Shown here piece after piece: positions 41,201-49,065 of a DNA stretch of 63,824 nucleotides. The notes under the pieces are model-generated. The model saw only the letters and a list, made by a program, of their open reading frames with translations, did no database searches and was not told where the DNA came from. The position numbers and the translations under genes are program-made. Location: positions 1 through 63,824 of the IMG/VR virus record IMGVR_UViG_3300037119_005132; one strand, written 5' to 3'. Each line of letters starts with the position of its first letter. Position 1 is the stretch's first letter. The DNA comes from a virus.

Positions 41201-41981
41201 CCGGACCGTCCGCCGCTCCGGTCACGAGGGTCGTGGTTCCCGCCCCGGTGCCGCCGTACCAGCGGGCAGAGAAGCCCCACCGGCCGGTGGGGACAGTGGC
41301 TCCTGTCGCCCGCGGATCGTGCGCCAGGTTCCGCCGCACCTCGACGGTGCTGGCTGTGGCCTGCTCGAAGGACGGGTTGGTGGCGAGGTTCGTCAGCATC
41401 AGCGTCGGGCTGCCGGCGCTCTCCATCGACGGGTTCGTGGCGAGGTTGATCACGCCGCGATCCCACTGCGTCTCCACCTTGGTGAAGTCCTCGGGGGAGC
41501 GTGGGCAGGCGGCGAAGAACGTGGCATCCGCCTCGCCGCACGAGGCGCCGTGGATACCGCACTCGTCGGGGCGCAGTGCGGCATCCAGCCAGGAGAACCC
41601 GGCCTCGAGCGCGTCCTCGCCCTGTGCGGTGAGCACCGCGGTGCAGCGGATGGTGCGAATCGCGTGGCGCACGCCGTTGATCGTTCCGCCGTCCAGGATG
41701 CCCTCGGTCAGCGTGGCGGTGCGGGTGGAGTCGGTGATCTGGTCGATCCGGGTCGGGTAGGCGCCGAAGAACCGGTGTGTGGGCTCGTCCTCCTCGTCGT
41801 ACCAGGGAGCGTCGGAGATGTTGTCGTAGTCGTAGGCGCGCTCGGCGAGCGCGCTGGCGATGTCGCCGCACTCCGGCAGTTTCAGCCAGTGCACCGGACA
41901 GTCAGCGGTGTGTGAGTAGCCGTAGGCCCGAGCGCGCGAGAGGATCTCGTTGCAGCCGAGGGTCAGATAGCCGGTGAACAC
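38214..41981 (-). CDS. Large modular minor tail protein with repeated lectin-like modules
   Basis: 1255 residues. After an N-terminal domain of about 170 residues with paired Cys (GIHGASCGEAD, FFAACPRS), four or five carbohydrate-binding-like modules follow, each opening NLATNPSxE/RRNLxxxP and closing PYFDG...YxWxGxANAS (near residues 365, 530, 695 and 895). GTG 41981 overlaps the tape measure stop (TAGTG). The open frame continues upstream to 44459 inside the tape measure gene, but that part is a shadow. Likely distal tail or side fibre. Confidence 0.85.
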   Translation of the reverse strand: MFTGYLTLGCNEILSRARAYGYSHTADCPVHWLKLPECGDIASALAERAYDYDNISDAPWYDEEDEPTHRFFGAYPTRIDQITDSTRTATLTEGILDGGTINGVRHAIRTIRCTAVLTAQGEDALEAGFSWLDAALRPDECGIHGASCGEADATFFAACPRSPEDFTKVETQWDRGVINLATNPSMESAGSPTLMLTNLATNPSFEQATASTVEVRRNLAHDPRATGATVPTGRWGFSARWYGGTGAGTTTLVTGAADGPAGGPNSYQRKTWSASGGAGDTGFTLAQSDAPTGVSVLGYPVVAAQVFTISAWMRATWVGAARTANIQVFWRDAAGNPITNSVSPIVSLTSGAWVRISHTVTAPAGAAFLGANIDPDTGPNWLIGETLDATGLLVELSPVLGSYFDGSTIAAGDYSYAWTGAANATPSVQIGTAVPGVSNESAGGAAVSLKSTEWASSGTQSARVLNRTGTTNYAFSTLPVEVGKTYTVLVKSRTLSAASTPTVPLGVWAGGGSTIDVSGVISTTFAGVQEWRLTFTVTAAAGFVRLRLPAHNTIGESLWFDDLLVVEGVYNGPYFDGATRSRVRRNLQPYPTLQAGWQGGVDNGGTAQSAISSTDGPAGVSPFYRRLTVQTLGGSGTINHYSGTVAQPAVTPGQTVTHSIYGRAQASLGAATAYAAVYWFTATNAMIGGIVVGAASVVDGTWRRYTVTATAPAGAAKVRVDLRSDFVGKYTVGDWLDAAAAMVEFGSVLNPYFDGTVPIAPYAAAWEGTAHASRSYLYDPDFFPVWTGTANASTTALNAADVNSYSGGAASKRVSSTHWATDRTKSMRIIPLTSSTDSYASPGGDTGGMRLQMQPGKTYTVAANIRLTAAQTGVLNPRARKMVSFVKSAALPGYTEVSAAAAPNAAGVTRLIHTFTTPADATEAFIRLYNGASSGGGDVWWDSLILVEGEYDGTYFDGYGVDTEDPPTEYDWTGPADASPSRAQFGSRVEVPDPVAYAAYVEGLVRVLHGVVAISGPIVQQKMRRGDVYGYIVQFTLAAGVPFVFTLPEEVTLDPASPSIVQDDPVNLVNYPSAGLGTGTVEVARNYSMNPSAEGSALGWQAIYDTTTTSGGVSTAAVSTETASVGAQSVKTTWTAPNTSAVPGWIAMQQGVQLAHAVTAGERYSFNIWGQGEIESGTVVLGALEVQVEWRGASGLISTVGLGIIAGGSGAVSAKSIAPPVGATIAVVRVLQRVTSWSTGAKVRLYADALAVTVP

Positions 41982-44900
41982 TATGCGACCGACCTCTCTA
42001 CGATCTGGTTGACCGTCTCGTTCGCGGCCCGCCACGGGTCCGGCGCGTTGATCTGGATGGCGCCCTCGGAGATGTTGATCTGCTTGCTCGGACCGCTCGG
42101 CCCGACGGTAGAAGCCGTCCGACCCTGCGCGATCGCACTGAGGCCACGCACCGCAGGATCGACCTGCGACAGCGGCCGGCGCAACGGCACGAGCGCCTCG
42201 GGCCCGGCCTCGCCGCCGATCAGCGCTGTCGGTCGGGTGAGCAGTGCGCCGGTGGCACCCTTGGGCAGCTTGCCACCGCCGGGGATCGGGATGGAGGACA
42301 CCCCGCTGATCGCGTCCGAGATCGGCGCGAAGAGACGGCTGATGGAGCCGATGATGGTGTTGACGACGCCGCTCACGGTCTCCGCCAGGCCGTTCCAGAA
42401 GTTGTCCCACTTCGTCTTCGCGCCGATCACGCCGAGCGTGAACTGCAGTGAGATCGTCGACCACATCAGGCGCAACACGGTGCCGATCAAGCCTGCCGCC
42501 TCGGCAGGCTTCTTCGGGACGCCGTTCCAGAAGCTGTCCCAGTCGGTCTTGAGCTTGCCGTACCAGACGACGAAGCCCAGCTGTATCGTCGTCCACCACA
42601 GCCCGATCGTGACGCTGATCAGCGTCCAGGCGGTGGTGATCGTCTTGGGAAGGTTCAGCCAGAACGTCGTCCACTGGATCGCCAGCCCAGCGAACCAGAC
42701 CTTGAAGCCGATGATGACCTGGGCGAACCAGGTGCCGATGAGGGTCGAGATGGAGAACCAGAACTCCGGGTTCTTCATGGTCTCCCAGGCCGTCTCCCAC
42801 ATCGTCGGCAGAGTGGCGGTGAAGATCGCCCACTGGATCTTGAAGACGTCCATCCCCAGCGCGACGTTGTCCCAGGTGGTCTGGAACAGCTTCGGCAGGC
42901 TCGTGATGTAGGTGCCCGGGTCGGTGACCGGCGCCGCGATGGTGGCGAGGGTCTTCTCGAGCGGGTTGTCGCTGGTCATCCACTCCTCGGGGATGAGGCC
43001 CGCAAAGAACTCCGCGACCTGCGCAGCGAAGGTGCCCCACGGCCCAGTGGTCAGCGCCGCCGTCATCCGAGTGCCGGTGTCGTTCCAGGTGCCCTCGAAC
43101 TCGGTAAGCAGCGAGTAGATGTAGCCGATGCCAGCACCGATCACGACGCCCCAGATGCCGAACATGGCGCCGAGCCCGGCGCCGGTGAGGGTGTTCTGCG
43201 ACACGTTGCTGTCCAGGTCGAACTGATCCCAGAACTCGTCCGGGATGATCTGGACCGCCGTGACGACAGCGAGACCGGCGAGACCACCGGAGATCCGCTT
43301 CAACTTGCCGACGTCGAACTTCTTGATCGCCGCGCCGCCGGCGACCATCTCCGTCGTGAACAGCGCCATGTCCACCGCGATGCTGCCGAGCTTGACCGCC
43401 CGGAACAGCACGAGCGCGCTGACGATTGCGATGAGTCCCTTCGCGACCTCCTTCGGGTGCTCCTTCATGAAGTCGGCGAGCGCCTGCACGAATGGAGCGA
43501 GCGCCTCTGCGACGTCCGCGATGATGGGCGCGAGGATCTTGATCCCCGACTTGATGACCTCGTTGGTGGCCTCCGCAAGCTCGCCCATCGGGCCAGCGAG
43601 CGGCTCGAGTGCCCTGCCGAATTCGTCCAGGGCTTCCGCGAGCAGCCCGAAAATGTCGAGCTTCTGTGCGACGTCGAGTAGATCGCGGCCGCCGCCGTCT
43701 AGGAAGCCCTCGATGTGGCCGATGAAGTCGGTCAGCTGGCCGATGGTCTCGTCCGTGACCATGTCGTTGAGTAGGCCGCCGGTCGTCTCGAGCAGGGAGC
43801 CGAGCGCGCCGAACACGGCCTCGCCGTGACGCAGCCACTCGTCGAAGCCCGGCCCTTTCAAGAAGTCCGCGAAGGTGTCGGTGAGCTCCTCGATCCAGGA
43901 CAGCAGTCCTTCGAGCGAGCGCTGGAACGCCGGGCTTGCGAACGCCACGAGCAGCGCGTCGCCGACCTTGCCGACCACGCGCAGCAGCCGGCCGAAGATC
44001 TCCCCGGACATGGTCAGGAACGTGTTGAGATTCTCGATCGTCTTGGGCTTGATGTTCTTCGCGAGGTCGGTGATGAGGTCGTTGATCACGTCGCCGATGG
44101 CCTCGAACCCGGGGGTCAGCTGCTTCACCACGGACGCAAGTCGCTTCCAGGAACCCTCGGTGCCCTTGAAGGCGCGCACCGACATCGCCGTCATCACCTC
44201 GGAGAAGGTGTCCCGGAAGTCGTCGAACGCCTTGCGCGCAGGGACGATCGCCGCGGGCAGCTTCTCGATGTCCCCGATGAACTTGCTGAACGCCACAAAC
44301 CCGAAGATCGCGCCGGTGAGGGCGCCGCTCAGCGCGCCGCCCAGCACGAACAGCCCGGATCCGGCGGCCGAGGAGAGTCCGGCGAGGTCGCTCATGCTCG
44401 CGATGACCGCGCCGATGATGAGGGTCCACTGTCGCGTGTTCGCCGACAGGTTCTTCCACATCGAGCCCTGCTTGTGGCCATCTGCGGTGAGCCGCCGTAT
44501 GGCCTTACTCAGGCCCGAGCTCTCCTTCTCGGCGGCGTCGAGGCTGTCGCTGACCTCGTCGATGGACGGCCGCAACCGGCCGCGCAGGTTGTCCGCGAAC
44601 AGGTCGATCGAGCCGTTGAGTGACTCGACCTCCCGCTTCGTGATGACCAGGCCCCGCCACGTACCGTCGTCGTCGAAGAGGTGCTCTTCGTGCAGCGCGT
44701 CGATGCTGGTCCGCAGGTGGTCGATAGCCCCATCGACAGAGCCGATCCGCTCAACCAGATTGTCGAAGCCGTGCTGGTCGAACAGCGCCTCGGCGATGTC
44801 GATCCGACGCTCGCGGATGCGACGCAGCGCGATGTCTGCAAAGTCGTCGGCGAGCTTGCGTCCGCCGAGCTTGCCCGACTCGGACAACCGGGTTGCGATC

Positions 44901-45085
44901 GTCTTCGACAGCTTCGAGAGGTGAGGGCCGACGGCGCGGTTGAAGCTCTGACCGAACTCATCTCCGGCCTCGTCGCCGACGCCGGAGAGCTTCTTCGCCT
45001 CACGTCGGGCCTCACGAGAGAGACCCCTGCCGTCGAGGCCGACGATGAACTCGACGCGCCCGATCGTGTCAGCGATGGAAACCAC
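41981..45085 (-). CDS. Tape measure protein
   Basis: 1034 residues, the longest tail gene, placed between the chaperones and the minor tail genes. N-terminal charged helices (LSREARREAKKLSG), then long hydrophobic and Ala/Gly-rich helices (ASMSDLAGLSSAAGSGLFVL; ALVLFRAVKLG-type) and Trp-rich repeats of about 40 residues (TTIQLGFVVWYGKLKTDWDS, followed by FWNG). C-terminal Pro/Gly segment. GTG 45085. It sets tail length and passes into the host during DNA entry. Confidence 0.95.
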   Translation of the reverse strand: MVSIADTIGRVEFIVGLDGRGLSREARREAKKLSGVGDEAGDEFGQSFNRAVGPHLSKLSKTIATRLSESGKLGGRKLADDFADIALRRIRERRIDIAEALFDQHGFDNLVERIGSVDGAIDHLRTSIDALHEEHLFDDDGTWRGLVITKREVESLNGSIDLFADNLRGRLRPSIDEVSDSLDAAEKESSGLSKAIRRLTADGHKQGSMWKNLSANTRQWTLIIGAVIASMSDLAGLSSAAGSGLFVLGGALSGALTGAIFGFVAFSKFIGDIEKLPAAIVPARKAFDDFRDTFSEVMTAMSVRAFKGTEGSWKRLASVVKQLTPGFEAIGDVINDLITDLAKNIKPKTIENLNTFLTMSGEIFGRLLRVVGKVGDALLVAFASPAFQRSLEGLLSWIEELTDTFADFLKGPGFDEWLRHGEAVFGALGSLLETTGGLLNDMVTDETIGQLTDFIGHIEGFLDGGGRDLLDVAQKLDIFGLLAEALDEFGRALEPLAGPMGELAEATNEVIKSGIKILAPIIADVAEALAPFVQALADFMKEHPKEVAKGLIAIVSALVLFRAVKLGSIAVDMALFTTEMVAGGAAIKKFDVGKLKRISGGLAGLAVVTAVQIIPDEFWDQFDLDSNVSQNTLTGAGLGAMFGIWGVVIGAGIGYIYSLLTEFEGTWNDTGTRMTAALTTGPWGTFAAQVAEFFAGLIPEEWMTSDNPLEKTLATIAAPVTDPGTYITSLPKLFQTTWDNVALGMDVFKIQWAIFTATLPTMWETAWETMKNPEFWFSISTLIGTWFAQVIIGFKVWFAGLAIQWTTFWLNLPKTITTAWTLISVTIGLWWTTIQLGFVVWYGKLKTDWDSFWNGVPKKPAEAAGLIGTVLRLMWSTISLQFTLGVIGAKTKWDNFWNGLAETVSGVVNTIIGSISRLFAPISDAISGVSSIPIPGGGKLPKGATGALLTRPTALIGGEAGPEALVPLRRPLSQVDPAVRGLSAIAQGRTASTVGPSGPSKQINISEGAIQINAPDPWRAANETVNQIVERSVA

Positions 45086-45098
45086 CCCCCACTCTGGG

Positions 45099-45709
45099 TC
45101 AGAGAACTCCCTGGGCCCGAGAGAAGAGCGACATCTCCTCGTCCACCACGGCCTGGCTCACTCTACCGCTGGGCCCCTCTCCTCTGATAGGAGCGTTGAG
45201 GTCACTGATCCAGCGGTCCTGCTCCTCCTCGGGGACGCGCTCGAGGCACCACAGGTAGACGAAGTTGAGGAACCCGCCGGGCCTTAGCTCGAAAGCTTCG
45301 ATGCCTTGCCCGGTGAGCGCCCCGTCGATCTCTGCCCACCGCTGCCCTGCGATGGCAAGTAGTCGGTAGGCAGCTTGGTAGGGCGTTCGTCTGCCGACTT
45401 CTCGATGATCCAGTCCACGATCCCGTCCTCGTTGTCGTCGTCACCACCCGCGAGGAGATCGAACGACACGGTGCCGTCGGCGACAAGGTTGCGCAGTCGC
45501 TGATAGCCGTCGTCGTGCAGTAGTCCCTTGAGGAACCGGAACACGGCGGCGATCAGCGTCTGACCGCCCTCGTCCTGTGCTGCAGCGACCAGGGCCATCT
45601 GCCCGATGGTCGCCTTGTCGGCGACGAACTCCTGGCCCGCGAGTGAGAACTCGAGAACCGGCTTCTCTTCGCTGGTCGCGGCCTCCGCCGCGGCCTTGAA
45701 CTCCTTCAT
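45099..45709 (-). CDS. Frameshifted long tail assembly chaperone (G-T type)
   Basis: Downstream of the short chaperone frame, the -1 frame is open and encodes ALTGQGIEAFELRPGGFLNF, VYLWCLERVPEEEQDRW and on to a stop at 45101-45099, a typical T-type region. The most likely slip is on GGGG at 45320-45323 (ACG GGG CGC read again as GGG then GCG), giving STG-ALTGQGIEAF. Programmed -1 frameshifting between these two proteins is conserved in siphoviruses. Confidence 0.75.
45284..45709 (-). CDS. Tail assembly chaperone, short form
   Basis: 141 residues from ATG 45709. Residues 10-100 form the usual helical domain (LEFSLAGQEFVADKATIGQM; TLIAAVFRFLKGLLHDDGYQ; RNLVADGTVSFDLLA). The C-terminal 35 residues are Ser/Gly/Pro-rich, as in other short chaperones, and overlap the frameshift region. 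It guides polymerisation around the tape measure. Confidence 0.88.
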   Translation of the reverse strand: MKEFKAAAEAATSEEKPVLEFSLAGQEFVADKATIGQMALVAAAQDEGGQTLIAAVFRFLKGLLHDDGYQRLRNLVADGTVSFDLLAGGDDDNEDGIVDWIIEKSADERPTKLPTDYLPSQGSGGQRSTGRSPGKASKLSS

Positions 45710-45775
45710 GAGAGTCCCTCCTGTGCGGACGCCCGCCCGCTCGTGCAGAGCGTAGCCCAGATGGGATACGACTGC

Positions 45776-46312
45776 CTACCGCAGGAACGCGCTCTGCGCC
45801 GCGAAGGCCCTCATGCCGGCGGTGCGCAGCCAGGGGTTCGCGTCCTGCCCGCGCACGTGGTTGCCGAGCAGCACGATGCCGTTGCCGCGGGCGTAGTCGA
45901 GCTCCTGGCTGTTGGCCCAGAGGCCACCGCGTACCCGACCCTTGCCGACCCGCATCATTGGCTGCCGCGCGACGACGATCGAGGTGCCCTCGTGGACGTA
46001 CCGGGCGTACGGGGCGGTGTTGCGCACGCCGTACTGGAAGCTGCGCGGGCCGCGACCGATGCGGCCGCTGCGCTTATGTGACCACTTCAAGTGCGAGGAG
46101 CCGGGATGCCGCCCCCACGGCACCTTGCGGCCGGATACCGGCGCACCGCGCACCGCGAAGGTGAAGACCAGGTTGTTCATGCGCCGACCGAAGGCGTCCG
46201 GCGCCTCGCCCCGCTGCATCAGACCGGTGAGGGCAGGCTCGTAGATGATGACGCGGAAGTCCCCGGTGCCGAGGTTGCCACCGCCGAATCTAACGAGCGC
46301 CACGCCACTCAC
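45776..46312 (-). CDS. HK97 gp10-like head-tail connector protein
   Basis: 178 residues. NTAPYARYVHEGTSIVVAR (about 95-113) matches the gp10/completion-protein pattern, preceded by basic RHPGSSHLKWSHKRSGR. GTG 46312 overlaps the previous gene; GTG 46303 is an alternative. Probably a tail completion or head-tail joining subunit. Confidence 0.8.
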   Translation of the reverse strand: MSGVALVRFGGGNLGTGDFRVIIYEPALTGLMQRGEAPDAFGRRMNNLVFTFAVRGAPVSGRKVPWGRHPGSSHLKWSHKRSGRIGRGPRSFQYGVRNTAPYARYVHEGTSIVVARQPMMRVGKGRVRGGLWANSQELDYARGNGIVLLGNHVRGQDANPWLRTAGMRAFAAQSAFLR

Positions 46313-46838
46313 CCACCGTCAGGGTCCAGGTGCTGGCGAGGCAACCGCCCATAATGGGCAGCGGCTCATACTGGCCGAGCACGTAGTCGACCTCGTCGTC
46401 CGACATGCAGCAGGCGATGGCGCGACGCATCGCGCTCATCGACGCCAGCTGTCGCCGGGTGGCATCCAGCTGCTCATCGACACCGGGCACCTCGCCGCCC
46501 TCGCCGAGCACCGGCGCGCACTGGCTCATTCCGACTTCCAGCTGGAACGCCAGCGGCGTCGCGCAGTTCGCTCCGGCCGCCGGATTCTCCTGGTCGATCG
46601 ACGGCGCGATCCCGATGAGCCGCACCCACGCCATGCCGCCACATGTGCCGGCCTCGCCGTTACAGGAGTGCCCGGTCTCGTCCCCGCAGAAGTCGAGCAC
46701 GGTCTCGGCGCCGGGCACGATGCCGCAGAAGCATAGATTGGAGAAGCCCGACCGCTCCATCTCCTCGCAGAGGCAGCCGGCCAGCTTCACCATCGTCGGG
46801 TAGACCAGAAAGTCTTCGACGAGAGGGATGTCCGTCAT
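46290..46838 (-). CDS. Cys-rich connector-region protein, 182 aa
   Basis: ATG 46838 in a TGATG overlap. At least eleven Cys, dense in the first half (CLCEEMERSGFSNLCFCG, FCGDETGHSCNGEAGTCGG) and in ACCMSDDEVDYV. Its position between a connector-like and a gp10-like gene suggests head-tail joining. Such Cys density is unusual for a cytoplasmic virion protein and may reflect metal binding or disulphides. Confidence 0.8.
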   Translation of the reverse strand: MTDIPLVEDFLVYPTMVKLAGCLCEEMERSGFSNLCFCGIVPGAETVLDFCGDETGHSCNGEAGTCGGMAWVRLIGIAPSIDQENPAAGANCATPLAFQLEVGMSQCAPVLGEGGEVPGVDEQLDATRRQLASMSAMRRAIACCMSDDEVDYVLGQYEPLPIMGGCLASTWTLTVGEWRGAR

Positions 46839-47686
46839 CAGCGACTCCACGTGGTCTGACGCGGCCGACGGATGGTCTGCGGTGTCGAGATAACCGGAGC
46901 CATCTTGAGGCCGTACGGGTTGTACCGCGCCACGACAGCGTCGACCTCCGGGATGCCGGTGGTGCCCTCCGAGAACAGGTTCCGCTCGATCTCGTACTGG
47001 ATGCCCTGGCGCGAGATGTTGCGCGCGCCGCGCGGCAACCGGCAGGTCTTGTCGTTGTTGCACGCCTTGTACCACTCGACGGCGAGCAGGCCCGCGACCC
47101 AGAGCAGCACATCGTCCGGCGCCGCGCCGCGGTAGTAGGTGACGGCGAAGGTGTCCGCCTCGGTGGGGGCAGCGGCCATGTCCTGACAGGCCGGCCAGCA
47201 GTCGCCGTCGATACGCACCAGCCGATTGCCGTTGTCGACGCGGTACGCGGTGGGGTCCAGCACGGCACCGTCGAGCAGCACCTCAGTGATGTCACCGACC
47301 GGGCCGGGAAGGATCGCCTCGCACAGCGCCGCGCACGAGCAGTCGTTCGCGGAGCCGCACCCGCAGGAGTTCACCCACACGCCCTGGCCGTTGATGTACG
47401 GCGCGAACGTCGCGCGTCCGGCGTAGACGCCGGCGTAGTGCCCGCTGAGACCGACCGGCGCCGTGAGATATGTGTCGGAATTCCGACACCCGGCCTTGCA
47501 GGGACGGACGGTGATCGGGCATGTGCCGACCTGGTCAGCCGTCAGTGCGGCGAGCGTCATCCATGCAAGCGACTCCGATCGGGCCATCACGGCAGCGATG
47601 ATCGGGTCGGCGCGCATCACCGCGAGCTCCTCGGGTGTGTACGCACACGACCAGTCCGTGCCGTCTGGGGTGCAGATGCTGGTCAT
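46838..47686 (-). CDS. Cys-rich head-tail connector candidate, 282 aa
   Basis: ATG 47686 has GAGGGAG upstream; the longer reading to 47779 crosses the terminator. About fifteen Cys, including TCPITVRPCKAGC, SCGCGSANDCSCAALC and CWPACQD, and ACNNDKTCRLP. Otherwise an alpha/beta head-tail adaptor-like layout (ELAVMRADPIIAAVMARSES; DVLLWVAGLLAVEWYKA). A palindrome copy lies inside at 47473-47488. Confidence 0.8.
   Translation of the reverse strand: MTSICTPDGTDWSCAYTPEELAVMRADPIIAAVMARSESLAWMTLAALTADQVGTCPITVRPCKAGCRNSDTYLTAPVGLSGHYAGVYAGRATFAPYINGQGVWVNSCGCGSANDCSCAALCEAILPGPVGDITEVLLDGAVLDPTAYRVDNGNRLVRIDGDCWPACQDMAAAPTEADTFAVTYYRGAAPDDVLLWVAGLLAVEWYKACNNDKTCRLPRGARNISRQGIQYEIERNLFSEGTTGIPEVDAVVARYNPYGLKMAPVISTPQTIRRPRQTTWSR
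47473..47488. promoter_or_regulatory. TGTCGGAATTCCGACA palindrome, copy 4 (intragenic)
   Basis: The exact dyad in the late arm, with one more matched base each side. It forces the AAT codon in CRNSDTY. It is far from the three early-arm copies and not next to a start codon. Confidence 0.5.
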
Positions 47687-47741
47687 GGGGACTCCCTCTG
47701 TCGGGTGCATTCTCCCATCGACGGCGTGCCCGCGATAGGAG

Positions 47742-47778
47742 TGAAGCCCCCCACCGCTCACCGGGGTGGGGGGCTTCA
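47742..47778 (-). terminator. Terminator after the major tail gene
   Basis: A 14-base perfect stem TGAAGCCCCCCACC/GGTGGGGGGCTTCA with a 9-base loop follows the tail tube gene stop by 13 bases. It may partially terminate late transcripts, raising head and tube gene expression over tail tip genes. Confidence 0.8.
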
Positions 47779-47790
47779 TGTCAGTCCTGG

Positions 47791-48735
47791 TCAGGCGGGC
47801 GGAGCGTCGATCGTGGTGGTGACCGACGTCGAGACCCAGACCCCGTTCTGCGACGCCTTCACCGTGTAGGTGCCAGCCTTCGCATAGGTGTGCGAGGTCT
47901 CTCCGGGAGCCGCAACCAGATCCCAGGTGCCGTCGCCGAAGTCGAACCAGACGGATCCGGTGGCGATCGGCGTGACGTCGAGGTCGACGCTGGCGCCGGT
48001 GGCGACGCCGGCGACTGCGGTGAGCTCCGGCAGCGCGCTGTCGAGCAGCGGGCGGCAGCCGCAGACGGCCTCCGGCGGCGCGACATCCGTGAGGATGGTG
48101 CGCAGCGCGACGGTCGAGCCGATCGGCGAGTACATCGGACCGGGCTGTCCGCCGGAGTCGATCTGGATGTCGCTGTACGGGCCGTACCCCCAGCTGTTGC
48201 CGTCGCGGGTGTTCGCGCCGGTGAGCGTGAAGGTGACCGAGCCGTTCTCCACGGTGAAGTCACCGACGATGCCACCCTGCAGGAACGGGAGGAGCAGGTA
48301 GCCGTAGCTGCCCTGCGCGCCTTCGGTCGCGCAGGCGTCGCCCGCGGCCGATCCCGCCCAGAGCTCGAGCGCGAAGCCCTGCCCGGTGAGCGAGGTGGCG
48401 GTGTCGATGTCGAAGCCGATGGCGTTGCCGAACGAGTCGACGACGACCGGCTGGCCGGTGACCAGGGCAAAGAGCTCCGGGTCGACCTCGCAGAACGCGA
48501 TCTCCACGCCGTATCCGGTGAGGGTCGTCTCTGCGGGCTCGAACACGCAAACCTCGCCGGCGGCGTTCGTCACGTTGATCTCGTCGGACTCGGTCGTGTT
48601 CGCGGTGAACGAGACCGAGATGAAGCCCTTCGAGACGGACGTCGAGCAGTCGCCATAGACCGGCCGACCGCAGCCGTCCAGCCGCGTGAGCCGGATACGC
48701 CGGCCCTTGACCAGCGAGAGGCACTTGGTGGGCAT
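47791..48735 (-). CDS. Major tail (tube) protein with C-terminal PKD domain
   Basis: 314 residues from ATG 48735 (AGGAAAGGAATAGGCC upstream). The N-terminal 225 residues are beta-rich (LSLVKGRRIRLTRLDGCG; GFISVSFTANTTESDEINV) as in tail tubes. The last 75 contain WFDFGDGTWDLVA...TSHTYAKAGTYTVKAS, a PKD/Ig-type domain that would decorate the tail surface. Eight Cys. Position before the chaperone region and followed by a terminator fits high expression. Confidence 0.85.
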   Translation of the reverse strand: MPTKCLSLVKGRRIRLTRLDGCGRPVYGDCSTSVSKGFISVSFTANTTESDEINVTNAAGEVCVFEPAETTLTGYGVEIAFCEVDPELFALVTGQPVVVDSFGNAIGFDIDTATSLTGQGFALELWAGSAAGDACATEGAQGSYGYLLLPFLQGGIVGDFTVENGSVTFTLTGANTRDGNSWGYGPYSDIQIDSGGQPGPMYSPIGSTVALRTILTDVAPPEAVCGCRPLLDSALPELTAVAGVATGASVDLDVTPIATGSVWFDFGDGTWDLVAAPGETSHTYAKAGTYTVKASQNGVWVSTSVTTTIDAPPA

Positions 48736-48738
48736 GGC

Positions 48739-49065
48739 CTATTCCTTTCCTGTCGCCGACGCGATGGCGTCGAGCATGTCGGCCTTCTTGGTGGCTTCAC
48801 CGAGATCAACGCCGTGGGTCTTGGCCCAGTCCTCGATCTCGGCGTTCTTCCAGTCGGAAGTCGGGGTGGCCTCGGCGTCGTCGGGCGTGCCCGCGATCGC
48901 TTCATGGAAGGCGTCGAGCACGGCCTCGGGAACGAGGTAGCCCTCCTTCACGGCTCGGACCTCGGCGGGATCCACGCCCGCCTTCACTGCGGCGTCGAGC
49001 GCAGCCTGCGCGTTCGCGCGGCTGCGACCGGCGATGACGCCGTAGCCGTCAGGGGTATCGGTCAT
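48739..49065 (-). CDS. Small head protein with HeH/SAP-like C-terminus, 108 aa
   Basis: ATG 49065 overlaps the previous stop. Ala-rich helical first half; the C-terminal WKNAEIEDWAKTHGVDLGEA and TKKADMLDAIASA resemble the HeH/Rho-N/SAP helix-extended-loop-helix fold found in small phage head proteins. Possibly a head-tail or DNA-contacting component. Confidence 0.78.
   Translation of the reverse strand: MTDTPDGYGVIAGRSRANAQAALDAAVKAGVDPAEVRAVKEGYLVPEAVLDAFHEAIAGTPDDAEATPTSDWKNAEIEDWAKTHGVDLGEATKKADMLDAIASATGKE

Noticed and set aside
41982-44459. Upstream part of the long minus-strand frame that ends at 38214
   Set aside because: It lies in another frame of the tape measure gene and its translation is Arg/His-rich shadow sequence. 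The real gene starts at GTG 41981.
45202-45486. Plus-one frame in the chaperone region
   Set aside because: Its translation is Ser/Arg-rich. The -1 frame gives the chaperone T-type sequence instead.
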